Origin: an uncultured Acidobacteriia bacterium
GTDB taxonomy: Bacteria; Acidobacteriota; Terriglobia; Bryobacterales; Bryobacteraceae
DNA: 55,810 nucleotides
Reading direction: 5' to 3'
NCBI GenBank assembly: GCA_903907865.1
Contig: CAIVPR010000130.1
Location: 1 to 55,810 of the forward strand
Under the pieces are notes generated by a model. That model worked only from the letters and a program-made list of their open reading frames with translations, was not told the DNA's origin and did no database searches. A program made the position numbers and the translations under genes. This document shows positions 1 through 7,433 of this stretch, piece by piece; within the stretch, counting starts at the first letter, position 1, and each line of letters opens with the position of its first letter.

Positions 1-36
1 ACCGCGAGGGAGCGTTTGTTTGGGGAAACGAAAATA
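1..36. repeat. Partial copy of a dispersed palindromic repeat
   Basis: The first bases read ACCGCGAGGGAGCGTTTGTT and are followed by a GGGGAAaCGAAA stretch. This matches the right arm, and the bases beyond it, of the complete palindrome at 26264-26305, where the same order ACCGCGgGaGAGCGTTTGT then GGGGAAcCGAAAT is seen. Only one arm is present because the window starts inside the element. It lies just upstream of the chromate transporter gene, so one possible TTG start at 20 would fall inside the repeat, which is a reason to distrust that start. Confidence 0.6.
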
Positions 37-73
37 CGAAGTGACACGGCCCACTGCCGGTTCGAGTAGGACA

Positions 74-658
74 ATGGAAGTCATACCGACCATGGCGAAT
101 CCGGCCCCAAACCAGCCACCCAGTCTCGGCGCGATGGCCAAGCTCTTCGCCCGCGAAGGCAATATGACCTTCGGCGGCGGCGTCCCCACCGTGGCCGCCC
201 TGCAGCGCGAACTGGTCACCAACAAGGGTTGGCTCGACATGGAACAGTACTCCATGTGCTACGCGCTCTCCCGCATCACCCCCGGCACCAATCTCCTAGC
301 CTTCTGCACTGCGGCGGGCTGGGTCGTCAGGCGCTGGAAGGGCGCGATCGTCGCCGTCCTCGCCGGGTCGATTCCCAGTTCGCTCCTCGTCGGCCTGCTC
401 ACCGGTGGCTTCGACCTCTGGAGCAAACAGCGCCTGGTCCAGATCGCCATCGACGCCGTCCTCGCGGCCTCGGTCGGCATCCTCTTGGCCAGTTTCTGGC
501 TCCTCGTACGCCCCTTCTTGAAGCGCGGGCGGCGCGTCGAGAGCATTGCCGTGGTCGCTGGCAGCATTTTCCTGTCTCTGGTGGTCGGAATGACGCCGCT
601 CGCGGTGCTGGGGCTGGCCGCCGTCGCGGGCTTCTTTCTGAAGGGTGAGAGCAAATGA
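74..658 (+). CDS. chrA: Chromate transporter, N-terminal half (split ChrA)
   Basis: Membrane protein of about 194 residues belonging to the CHR family, which exports chromate from the cytoplasm. It carries the family hallmark near the N-terminus (FAREGNMTFGGG, followed by a glutamine-rich helix) and a PGTNLLAF segment, then several hydrophobic helices. A full-length ChrA has two such homologous halves in one chain of about 400 residues. Here the halves are separate genes, as in known short-chain CHR pairs that work together. The stop overlaps the next start as ATGA (655-658), so translation is coupled. Start choice is uncertain: ATG at 74, 92 and 134 and TTG at 20 are all in frame; 74 is preceded by a weak AGGA. 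Confidence 0.85.
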   Translation: MEVIPTMANPAPNQPPSLGAMAKLFAREGNMTFGGGVPTVAALQRELVTNKGWLDMEQYSMCYALSRITPGTNLLAFCTAAGWVVRRWKGAIVAVLAGSIPSSLLVGLLTGGFDLWSKQRLVQIAIDAVLAASVGILLASFWLLVRPFLKRGRRVESIAVVAGSIFLSLVVGMTPLAVLGLAAVAGFFLKGESK

Positions 659-1182
659 ACTGGGTTATGCTCTACCTTCTCCTGCTGAAAGCGACGCTCA
701 GCTCCTTCAGCGGCCTCGCGTCGTTGCCTATCCTGCGCGAGGATTTCGTGGTGAAAAACCACTTCCTGACCGACCGCCAACTCAACACCGCGCTCGTCAT
801 CGGACGTTCAACGCCGGGTCCCAAGGGACTCTACGTAGTCGCCGTCGGCTACTACGCGGGCGGCTACGGCGGTGCTTTCGCTGCGTGGCTGGCCCTCGTC
901 ACACCCGCGCTGCTGGTGATTCCGATGATCGAGTACGCCGGGCGCAAGGCCGACAGCCCGCAAGTAAAAAGCATCCTCCGTGCCGTGGTTCTGGCCAGCG
1001 CCGGAATCAGCCTTTCCGCCACCCTGCCCCTCGGTGCCGACGCCCTCCACACCCCGCTTTCCTACGGCATCGCCGTGGTCAGCATGCTGGTTCTCGTCTT
1101 CACCAAGCTCGACACCATCTGGGTGATCCTCGCCTCCGCCGCCGTTGGCCTCGTGCCTGTGTTGCTGCACGGGGCCCGCTAA
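655..1182 (+). CDS. chrA: Chromate transporter, C-terminal half (split ChrA)
   Basis: A 175-residue hydrophobic protein, the second CHR-domain half. The family pattern is visible: a helix with SSFSGLASLP, a STPGPKGLYVV segment matching the PGP motif of CHR proteins, and about five membrane helices. Its ATG is in a 4-base overlap with the stop of the upstream half, which points to stoichiometric production of a two-chain transporter. No regulator of the ChrB type is adjacent on the downstream side; the upstream side is outside the window. The substrate is inferred from the family; sulfate or another oxyanion cannot be excluded. Confidence 0.85.
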   Translation: MNWVMLYLLLLKATLSSFSGLASLPILREDFVVKNHFLTDRQLNTALVIGRSTPGPKGLYVVAVGYYAGGYGGAFAAWLALVTPALLVIPMIEYAGRKADSPQVKSILRAVVLASAGISLSATLPLGADALHTPLSYGIAVVSMLVLVFTKLDTIWVILASAAVGLVPVLLHGAR

Positions 1183-1500
1183 CCCGCCCGCCGGATCCGG
1201 CAACCTTGCAAAGCGCGCGTGTTCCTGGCACCGCAACCTGTGCGTCGCGGATGTATGCTTGCGTTTGTCAGTCTTCCGCCGAAAAAACGTGAAGCTCAGC
1301 CAGAATCGGGGGCACAGTACTGATATAGTTGAGTTGTGTTTGGACCTGCGGTTGGCGATATCCGTGCCATCGGGTTGGAGTTGCCGGAACATAAGGCCGC
1401 TGGACCACACATGTCGGTTGCTTTGTACAAGGTGTCGGAGTTGTTTACCCCGTTGTGGACGGACGCTGTTGGTCCGTGCGCGAAAGATCGGTACAGCCTG
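1183..1500. other. Intergenic region without a recognised gene
   Basis: About 318 bases between chrA and the EAL-domain gene if that gene starts at 1501. The frame of the EAL gene stays open back to a GTG at 1336, but the extra 55 residues resemble no known domain, so this stretch is read as leader and promoter DNA. I see no convincing hairpin terminator or -35/-10 pair in it. Confidence 0.4.
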
Positions 1501-2679
1501 ATGAATTCACTCGCTCCGCCCAGCCTCCTGGTGGTTGACGATGACCCTTCGGTCGCGGAATTCATCCACGCTACTGCGACCGACGCCGGCTTCAACTCGA
1601 CCGCGACCGACAATCTCGATGTGGCCACTCTCGGGAGCGCCCCGGATCTTATTATTCTGGACCTGCAACTGCCCGGCAAGGACGGCGTTGAGCTGATCCG
1701 CGAATTGGGTGCGTCGAATCAGGGCGCCAGAATTTTCCTCGTAAGCGGCTTGGGTCGGCGGATTCTCGCCACCGCGTCGGAATTGGCGACAAAAAAGGGT
1801 CTCCGTGTCATGGGAGCCTTGAGCAAGCCCCTTTCGTACCAGGTTCTGTTGGATGCGCTGGTCGAGGCCAGGCACAAATTGGCCGCGCGCGCGCCACTCC
1901 CGCCAGCGCCGCCCTTGGGCATCGGGCCGGAGGAGTTGGAAGCCGCTTTGGAAAGAAAGGAGATCGAGGCCGTTTTCCAGCCGATCGTCGACGTGACCAC
2001 CGGCTATGTCGTCGCGGGAGAAGCTCTCGCCCGCTGGAGGCATCCCACTTTGGGTCTGTTGCCTCCCTCCAAGTTCGTTCCGCTAGCCGAAAAACATGGC
2101 CTAATCGCCAAAGTGGATTGGGCCGTCCTGTCTTCCGTCGTCGACTTTCTGCGCCGAATCGGCTCGAAACAGTGTGTTCCGATGTCGGTGAACTTCTCCG
2201 CGCGCGAGTTTTCCGACCTGACACTACCCGACCGGGTTTCAGCGCTGCTTCGCCGAGTAGGCGTGCGCCACGATTTCCTCAACATCGAACTGACCGAAAG
2301 CGCCATGATCAAAGACCTGTCCCGCACCTTGGACTCGATGATGCGCCTCAGGATGAAGGGCGTCGGACTGTGGCTCGACGATTTCGGCACAGGCTACTCC
2401 TCGATGGAGCAGCTTCGCCGCCTGCCGCTTTCGGCTGTCAAACTCGACATCTCGTTCATGCCGACCGAATCGAACTGGGACGCCAACCTGGCTCTGCTCC
2501 AGGGGTTGGTGGAAATGGCCCGGCACCTCCGCCTGCCAATGATCGCCGAGGGTGTCGAGACCCCCCGCCAGCTGGAAATGCTCTGGGAACTCGGCTGCCA
2601 ACAAGCCCAAGGCTTCTACCTCGGACGCCCCATGTCCCCCGACGTCTTCCTCGACTGGATCGATTCGCGGCCGGCCTGA
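1501..2679 (+). CDS. Response regulator with EAL domain, cyclic-di-GMP phosphodiesterase
   Basis: A 392-residue protein with an N-terminal receiver domain (about 8-125) followed by an EAL domain (about 135-385). In the receiver, the acidic patch VVDDD, the phospho-acceptor Asp54 in ILDLQLPGKDG and the lysine in SKPLS are present. In the EAL domain the signature GEALARWRH, NFSAREF, IELTES, LDDFGTGYSS, KLD and EGVET are all intact, so it should be catalytically competent and hydrolyse cyclic-di-GMP. No cognate histidine kinase is next to it. Two genes downstream start about 20 bases later and could be cotranscribed. The ATG at 1501 is chosen because it starts at the domain edge; a GTG at 1336 would add 55 residues with no domain. 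Confidence 0.88.
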   Translation: MNSLAPPSLLVVDDDPSVAEFIHATATDAGFNSTATDNLDVATLGSAPDLIILDLQLPGKDGVELIRELGASNQGARIFLVSGLGRRILATASELATKKGLRVMGALSKPLSYQVLLDALVEARHKLAARAPLPPAPPLGIGPEELEAALERKEIEAVFQPIVDVTTGYVVAGEALARWRHPTLGLLPPSKFVPLAEKHGLIAKVDWAVLSSVVDFLRRIGSKQCVPMSVNFSAREFSDLTLPDRVSALLRRVGVRHDFLNIELTESAMIKDLSRTLDSMMRLRMKGVGLWLDDFGTGYSSMEQLRRLPLSAVKLDISFMPTESNWDANLALLQGLVEMARHLRLPMIAEGVETPRQLEMLWELGCQQAQGFYLGRPMSPDVFLDWIDSRPA

Positions 2680-2701
2680 AACACTGAGCCATAATGGAAC
2701 C

Positions 2702-3019
2702 ATGCTGATCGCACCAGCTTTCGCGCAACCGGACGAACTCCGGGCGGCCGTCCGCGGCGTCCGCGACACCCTGAAACCGCAACTTTCCGACATCACCTAC
2801 ACCCTCGACCGCGACTGGGCCGGCGACCCCGCGATCTTCTTCGAAGTTGTCATCCCGGACGCCCTCGCCCAGCACGACCCGATGCTCGGCAAATCCCGCC
2901 ACCTGCTTGCTGATATCCAGGCGGCGCTTCAACCGATGGACAAATGGGGTGTCATTCCCTATTTCAAGTTCCTGACGGAGTCGGCGAACCTCGCTTCCCA
3001 TCAAGGGAGCCCAGCGTAA
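2702..3019 (+). CDS. Small hypothetical protein paired with a HEPN protein
   Basis: A 105-residue soluble protein of no recognised named family. The sequence alternates charged and hydrophobic residues, with FFEVVIPD in a likely beta strand and an amphipathic helix ending in PYFKFLTESANLAS. It ends 7 bases before the start of a HEPN-domain protein and starts 22 bases after the EAL gene. The tight spacing suggests it is the partner of the HEPN protein. The size and arrangement resemble two-gene toxin-antitoxin units of the HEPN class, but I do not see the GSxxxGxxxxxSD signature of a MNT nucleotidyltransferase antitoxin. Function unknown. Confidence 0.65.
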   Translation: MLIAPAFAQPDELRAAVRGVRDTLKPQLSDITYTLDRDWAGDPAIFFEVVIPDALAQHDPMLGKSRHLLADIQAALQPMDKWGVIPYFKFLTESANLASHQGSPA

Positions 3020-3026
3020 TTTCGCT

Positions 3027-3548
3027 ATGGCGTACGCCGACGACCTTCTCGACGTCGCCCGCAGTCTGGCTGGGTTGCCATTGGTGCCGCCATCGGTGCC
3101 TGCGGACCGGCAGGGGCCATCCCAAGCCGCGCTTCGTCGGGCAATCTCGACGGCCTACTACGCCATCTTCCATCTCCTCATTTCGGAAGCCACTCGGAAC
3201 TGGGAGCGCGAGGAACTTCGTCCCGAACTCGCGAGGCTCTTCGACCACGGACGAATGCGTACCGCTTCCAACGAACTGCAAACACAGATGGCGCGGCAAC
3301 TGCCACGAGCCGCCAAGGGAACTGCGGAACATGCCCTGTTCGACGGGTTGCTGTTGGTCGCCAGCACGTTCCTCGACGCCCAGCAGGCGCGGAACCAAGC
3401 CGACTACAACACGGCCAGGACGTGGACTCAGTCGGACGCCTTGGATCAAGTGGCCGGTGTCGCCGAGGCGTTCAAGTGCTGGCGCTCCGTCCGACAGGAA
3501 CCACTCGCGCAAGCCTACCTGCTATCACTTCTTGGCAAGCGCGTCTAA
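3027..3548 (+). CDS. HEPN-domain protein
   Basis: A 173-residue, all-helical protein. The segment RRAISTAYYAIFHLLI near residues 35-52 and the later ARNQADYNTARTW segment are typical of HEPN / UPF0332-like proteins, where a polar-tyrosine helix and an Arg-xxx-Asp-Tyr helix face each other. The classical RNase motif Arg-x4-6-His is not clear: the place where it is expected reads RNQADY without a histidine. HEPN proteins commonly act as RNA-cleaving toxins or as helical partners in toxin-antitoxin and defence modules. Here it follows an unknown 105-residue gene at 7 bases spacing and is closed by a strong hairpin, so the pair forms a self-contained unit. Confidence 0.75.
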   Translation: MAYADDLLDVARSLAGLPLVPPSVPADRQGPSQAALRRAISTAYYAIFHLLISEATRNWEREELRPELARLFDHGRMRTASNELQTQMARQLPRAAKGTAEHALFDGLLLVASTFLDAQQARNQADYNTARTWTQSDALDQVAGVAEAFKCWRSVRQEPLAQAYLLSLLGKRV

Positions 3549-3566
3549 CTGCTGCTTCGGATAGCA

Positions 3567-3608
3567 GCGACCTTCGGCGCACCAATCTGGAGGTGCGCCG
3601 AAGGTCGC
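3567..3608. terminator. Bidirectional hairpin terminator
   Basis: A perfect 17-base inverted repeat: GCGACCTTCGGCGCACC at 3567-3583 and its complement at 3592-3608, with an 8-base loop. It lies between the end of the HEPN gene (3548) and the end of the opposite-strand small gene (3629), exactly where a shared terminator for convergent genes is expected. The following T stretch is short (CTTTCC). Confidence 0.8.
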
Positions 3609-3628
3609 CTTTCCTCGCCCAAGGAGCG

Positions 3629-3799
3629 CTACGAATTGCCCTTTTTGCGTGGGTGGCACTCTTCCTTGAGCTTGTAGTACGTGCGGATCAAGTGGCTCGA
3701 GAGTTCGGTACCGATCGTGATCAGGTCCTTGACCACGTGACCCAGTGTCCACAGGATCATGCCGAAATGACTGGCTTGGTCGAGAATTGGTTCGGTCAT
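3629..3799 (-). CDS. Small hypothetical protein coupled to an HTH gene
   Basis: A 56-residue protein beginning MTEPILDQASHFGMILW. Its start overlaps the stop of the upstream helix-turn-helix gene as ATGA (3796-3799), which argues that it is truly translated. It has a hydrophobic first half (ILWTLGHVVKDLITIG) that could be an amphipathic or membrane-associated helix and a basic C-terminus. No family recognised. It may be the effector or partner of the small DNA-binding protein. Confidence 0.55.
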   Translation of the reverse strand: MTEPILDQASHFGMILWTLGHVVKDLITIGTELSSHLIRTYYKLKEECHPRKKGNS

Positions 3800-3978
3800 G
3801 CGGCCCTCCTTTGTGGAAAGTCCCGCACGTCGAACTTCCACAACTTGCCGATCCGGTAGGCCCGGATCAGACCTTTGGCGGCCCAATGGCGGACCGTTCG
3901 TTCAGGGACGCCTTTGCGTCTTGCTATGACATTTGTACCCACGAGGCGCACTTGCCCGTGGCGCGGCGATTCAGACAT
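3796..3978 (-). CDS. Small helix-turn-helix DNA-binding protein (excisionase/MerR-like HTH)
   Basis: A 60-residue protein with a single winged-helix/HTH_17-type domain: the pattern IARRKGVPERTVRHWAAKGLI followed by RIGKLWKF is the usual reading of excisionase-like and MerR-like helices (the second helix with RTVRHW contacts DNA, and the short wing holds W-K-F). It is translationally coupled to a 56-residue protein. Such proteins act as autoregulators of toxin-antitoxin or mobile-element genes. No integrase is nearby, so excisionase function is not supported. Confidence 0.72.
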   Translation of the reverse strand: MSESPRHGQVRLVGTNVIARRKGVPERTVRHWAAKGLIRAYRIGKLWKFDVRDFPQRRAA

Positions 3979-4078
3979 ATTGGATCCTCTCTTCGATTCG
4001 GAAACGTCTTCGACTCGGAAAAGATCGCGGTTTGTCTAGTGTGTTGGGGTGCCGGGACTTCGGCCTGAAAACCCGAGC

Positions 4079-4528
4079 CTAAAAGCAGGCCGGAATCGCT
4101 TCGGCCACCGGGCGGGGTGGATGGACTCCGTGGATTCGAAACCAAGGTTCTTCGAGGAGGAAGACGACTCTGCCGGAATCTGCGCCGAATAGCCGTCTGA
4201 GGAGGCAGCGGATTTCGTGCTTGAGCCGGATCAAGTAGCCAATCATCTCGACCAGTCTGCGGATTGGCGGCGACAGCTCGGTACTCAAGCCGGGATGCTT
4301 TTGGATCTGAACAAGGTCGGGGAACAGGCGAGTGTTGATGAGTCCTAGCGTGTACAGATCCGCGCGAGTGAGCGCTTGGTCTAATCGTCTCCTGCGCCAT
4401 TCGGCAGCTTCCAGTTCGAGAAGCACCCGCGCCGTGCCGAGCGCGCGATCCACGCCTTCAAATGCATGGCCACCGCACCCGCCATAGTCCACAGGCGCGG
4501 TAATTCGTTCAAGTCGAAAAACGTTCAT
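4079..4528 (-). CDS. Hypothetical protein
   Basis: A 149-residue open frame on the minus strand with plausible amino-acid composition: an acidic/hydrophobic helix (RVLLELEAAEWRRRRLDQAL), a central helix-rich part and a hydrophobic IRRLVEMIGYLIRLKHEIRCLLRRLF segment. It precedes the HTH gene on the same strand by about 100 bases and may be in one operon with it. AGGA lies about 12 bases before the ATG. It is not recognised, and the opposing frames in this GC-rich DNA are also partly open, so this is a moderate-confidence gene. Confidence 0.45.
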   Translation of the reverse strand: MNVFRLERITAPVDYGGCGGHAFEGVDRALGTARVLLELEAAEWRRRRLDQALTRADLYTLGLINTRLFPDLVQIQKHPGLSTELSPPIRRLVEMIGYLIRLKHEIRCLLRRLFGADSGRVVFLLEEPWFRIHGVHPPRPVAEAIPACF

Positions 4529-4775
4529 CTGAGGTTCATCCTACTGAGATCATCGCGCCGTCGCCTCGGCCAGTCAAGGCTGAACTCCATGTTTCCGGCA
4601 AAGGATATCGGACCTCGTGCCCGTCTTCATTGCCAACCATTGAACTCGCTCGCCAGAAGCACGCCATCAGCAGAACGGGCAGCGGGTCCACCCCACCCAA
4701 CGACGGAAACGTGTTCGCGGAAAACTCGCCGCCCTGTGCCCACTTTGTTACGATCAAGTCGGGAGGCGTTGCCGC

Positions 4776-5000
4776 ATGCGCTACACAGTGATCTTGGAAC
4801 GGGAGTCGGACGGGGGCTACGTAGTCATGATGCCCGCGCTGCCTGGTTGCGTGTCGCAGGGGGACACTCGCGAAGAGGCTCTCCGCAATATCCGTGAAGC
4901 CGCCGACCTATACATCGAAGATTGCTTGGCGTTCGGCGACCCGATACCGAACGAGGTTGGCCGCGAGTACTGCGAGGTCCTTGCGGGTTCTGTCCGTTGA
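4776..5000 (+). CDS. hicB: HicB-family antitoxin
   Basis: A 74-residue HicB protein. The partially degraded RNase H-like fold signature is clear: YTVILERESDGGYVVMMPALPGCVSQGDTREEALRNIREAADLYIED, in two conserved halves. HicB neutralises the HicA mRNA interferase and, in longer versions, represses the operon through a C-terminal DNA-binding domain. This one is too short to have that domain, so repression may depend on the complex or on another factor. The order is antitoxin first, toxin second, and the stop overlaps the likely toxin start. Confidence 0.9.
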   Translation: MRYTVILERESDGGYVVMMPALPGCVSQGDTREEALRNIREAADLYIEDCLAFGDPIPNEVGREYCEVLAGSVR

Positions 5001-5218
5001 AAACGCCCACTGATGTCACGGGCGATGAACTCGTAAAGATCTTGGAGCGCATGGGGTTTGTCCTCACCCGGCAGAGGGGAAGCCACATGATCCTGCGGCG
5101 AGATTCTCCATACGCCCGCGTGGTAGTCCCCGACCATCGACCGATTCGCGTCGGCACCCTGCGCTCAATCTTGAGTGACGCCGGGATTTCAATCGAGCGT
5201 TTCATAGCGCTGCGCTAA
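4997..5218 (+). CDS. hicA: HicA-family mRNA interferase toxin
   Basis: A 73-residue toxin with the double-stranded-RNA-binding-like HicA fold. The hallmark catalytic histidine lies in RQRGSHMILRR, after GDELVKILERMGFVL. HicA cleaves mRNA until it is bound by HicB. The start is inferred as TTG at 4997 because TTGA at 4997-5000 overlaps the hicB stop and the protein then begins directly at the domain (KTPTDVTGDEL). The frame is open upstream, but a longer start would lie inside hicB and add non-homologous residues. Toxin and antitoxin both look intact. Confidence 0.88.
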   Translation: MKTPTDVTGDELVKILERMGFVLTRQRGSHMILRRDSPYARVVVPDHRPIRVGTLRSILSDAGISIERFIALR

Positions 5219-5230
5219 AGCGGAACGAAA

Positions 5231-5254
5231 GGGCGGCGGGTTCCCCCGCAGCCC
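5231..5254. terminator. Probable bidirectional terminator
   Basis: GGGCGGCGGG at 5231-5240 and CCCGCAGCCC at 5245-5254 form a 10-base stem with one mismatch and a TTCC loop. It sits between the convergent ends of hicA (5218) and htpG (5272). There is no long T run on either side. Confidence 0.5.
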
Positions 5255-5271
5255 TCCCTCCAGCCACCCAC

Positions 5272-7200
5272 CTACTCCCCCAGCGACCGCTGCGTCATCC
5301 GCACCATAGCCTCGTTGAACTTCACCGGGTCCGCAATCTCCGACCCCTCCGCCAACAACGCCATCCCGAAAATCACCGTCGCCGAATCATCCACCACCGG
5401 GTCCGACGCGTTGGCCTCGAACCGCTTCCTTAAACCCACCACTACCGGATGCTTCGGATTCAACTCCAGCACCCGCTTCCGCTTCGGCACATCGCCCTTC
5501 GCTTGGCTCAGCAGCTTCTCCATGTACGCCGACATCTCGTAGTCATCCACCACCAAACACGCCGGCGACTTCACCAGCCTGTGCGATAGCCGCACCTCCT
5601 TGATGTCCTCCGAAAGCCGCTCCTGCACCCCCGTCAACAACGACGCGTAGTGCTCCCGCTCCGCCGCCTCCTCGGTCTCCTTCGCAGGGTCTTCCTTCTT
5701 GCCCTCGGCGTCCTTCTTGTCCAGGTCCAACGCGCCCTTGGCGGCCGACTTCAGTTGCTTGCCGTCAAACTCCGGCATGAACTGCAGCATGTACTCGTCC
5801 ACCGGGTCGAGCATGAACAGCACCTCGTACCCCTTCTCCCGGATCGCCTCCAAGTGCGGCGAATTCTCCACCGCCGACCGCGACCCGCCCGTCAGGTAGT
5901 AGATGTCCGCCTGTCCCTCCGGCATCCGCGCCACGTAGTCCTTCAACGACGTCAACGCGGTCGCATCATGCGTCGATTCGAACATCAACAGCGACGTGAT
6001 CCGGTCCTTGTGGTCGAAATCACTGCCCGCGCCTTCCTTGATCGCGCGCCCGAATTCCTTCCACATCTGGGCATACTTCGTGCCCTCGTTCGTCCGCAGG
6101 TTCTCCAGCGAATCCAGCACCTTGCGCGTCAGCCACTTGCGGATCTGGGTGATGTGGAGGTCGTGCTGCAGCCGCTGGCGGGAGATGTTGAGCGGCAGGT
6201 CGCTCGCGTCCACCACGCCGCGCACGAAGCGCAGGTAGGTGGGCAGCAGGTCCTGGCACTTCTCGATCACCAGCACGCGGCGCGCATACAGCCGGATTCC
6301 GGTGTCGGGCGAGCTGTAATACAGGTCCGGAGACGCCTTCGATGGTACGAACACCAGCGCTTGGTACTCGTGCAACCCCTCGGCCTTGTACGCGTAGTTG
6401 ACCAGCGCGTCCTGCCAGTCGTGCGTGATGTGCTTGTAGAACTCGTTGTATTCCTGTTCCGTGACCTCGCTGCGGGAGCGGGTCCAGATCGGCTTCATCG
6501 TGTTCAGCACGCGCCGCTCGGGCTGGCCGCCCTCTTCCTTCGCCGCCTCGACCATCACGATCGGGTAGTTGATGAAGTCGGAATGGCGCTTGACGATACT
6601 CGTGAGCTGCCAAGTCGCGGTGAAGTCCTCGATCCCGGCGTCATGGTCGGCATCGCGCAGGTAAAGCGTGACCGTGGTGCCGGAGGTGTCGCGCTCGGAG
6701 TCGGAAATCGTGTAGCTGCCGTCGCCGCGCGATTCCCAGCGGGTCGCGGTGGCCTCGCCGGCCTTGCGGGTCACGACCACAACCCGGTCGGCCACCATGA
6801 ACGACGAGTAGAACCCCACGCCGAACATGCCGATCAGGCTCGCCGCATCCTCGGCCGACTTGGCCGCCTGCAGCTTCTCGCGCGCCTCGCGCGTGCCGGA
6901 CCGGGCGATGGTGCCCAGATTCTTGATCGCGTCTTCCCGGCTCATGCCGATGCCGGTGTCGATGACGGAAAGCGTCCGGGGCGACGTCCCGGTTTCCAGG
7001 CGGATTTCGAATTCCTGCCCGGCGGGTACCAGGGCGGCGTCGGTGAGCGACTCGAATCGCAGCCGGTCGAGAGCGTCGGACGAGTTCGAGATTAACTCCC
7101 GTAGAAAGATTTCCTTCTCGGTGTAAAGAGAATGGATCACCAAGTCGAGCAGCCGCGCGGTTTCGGCTTCGAATTGGCAAGTCTGTGTTTCTGCAGACAT
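5272..7200 (-). CDS. htpG: Hsp90-family chaperone HtpG
   Basis: A 642-residue cytosolic ATP-dependent chaperone, the usual length for bacterial Hsp90. The GHKL ATPase domain shows LRELISNSSDALDRLR (the ATP-contacting Asn/Asp helix), DTGIGM and GVGFYSSFMVADRV; the middle domain has the NISRQRLQ arginine region; the C-terminal dimerisation domain has SPACLVV. The ATG at 7200 is favoured over an upstream in-frame codon at 7212 because GAGG lies about 7 bases before it. The gene stands alone, divergent from the SEC-C gene with a 233-base gap that must hold both promoters. Confidence 0.97.
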   Translation of the reverse strand: MSAETQTCQFEAETARLLDLVIHSLYTEKEIFLRELISNSSDALDRLRFESLTDAALVPAGQEFEIRLETGTSPRTLSVIDTGIGMSREDAIKNLGTIARSGTREAREKLQAAKSAEDAASLIGMFGVGFYSSFMVADRVVVVTRKAGEATATRWESRGDGSYTISDSERDTSGTTVTLYLRDADHDAGIEDFTATWQLTSIVKRHSDFINYPIVMVEAAKEEGGQPERRVLNTMKPIWTRSRSEVTEQEYNEFYKHITHDWQDALVNYAYKAEGLHEYQALVFVPSKASPDLYYSSPDTGIRLYARRVLVIEKCQDLLPTYLRFVRGVVDASDLPLNISRQRLQHDLHITQIRKWLTRKVLDSLENLRTNEGTKYAQMWKEFGRAIKEGAGSDFDHKDRITSLLMFESTHDATALTSLKDYVARMPEGQADIYYLTGGSRSAVENSPHLEAIREKGYEVLFMLDPVDEYMLQFMPEFDGKQLKSAAKGALDLDKKDAEGKKEDPAKETEEAAEREHYASLLTGVQERLSEDIKEVRLSHRLVKSPACLVVDDYEMSAYMEKLLSQAKGDVPKRKRVLELNPKHPVVVGLRKRFEANASDPVVDDSATVIFGMALLAEGSEIADPVKFNEAMVRMTQRSLGE

Positions 7201-7433
7201 GGCAAACCTCACTTTTGAGAATTAGGATTTGGGTGGAGATTTCGGAGGCCGGAGCGGCAAACGCGCGCAACAGCCCACGACTCCCATTTTACCGGATGCA
7301 CTACCCGCCGCACCGGCAAAACCCGGTGACAACTTTTTTCGCCCATTTTTCCCAACGGAATCAACAACTTGCAAAAAGCATGGTTCGGAATGGCACCCAC
7401 TCCGCGCTAATGTCATGGGCGGGAGAGATCCAC

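Noticed and set aside
1336-1500. N-terminal extension of the REC-EAL protein from GTG at 1336
   Set aside because: No domain or signal; the receiver domain begins right after the ATG at 1501.
3796-3978. Phage excisionase with an attachment site
   Set aside because: The HTH resembles excisionases, but no integrase, tRNA or direct repeats flank it.
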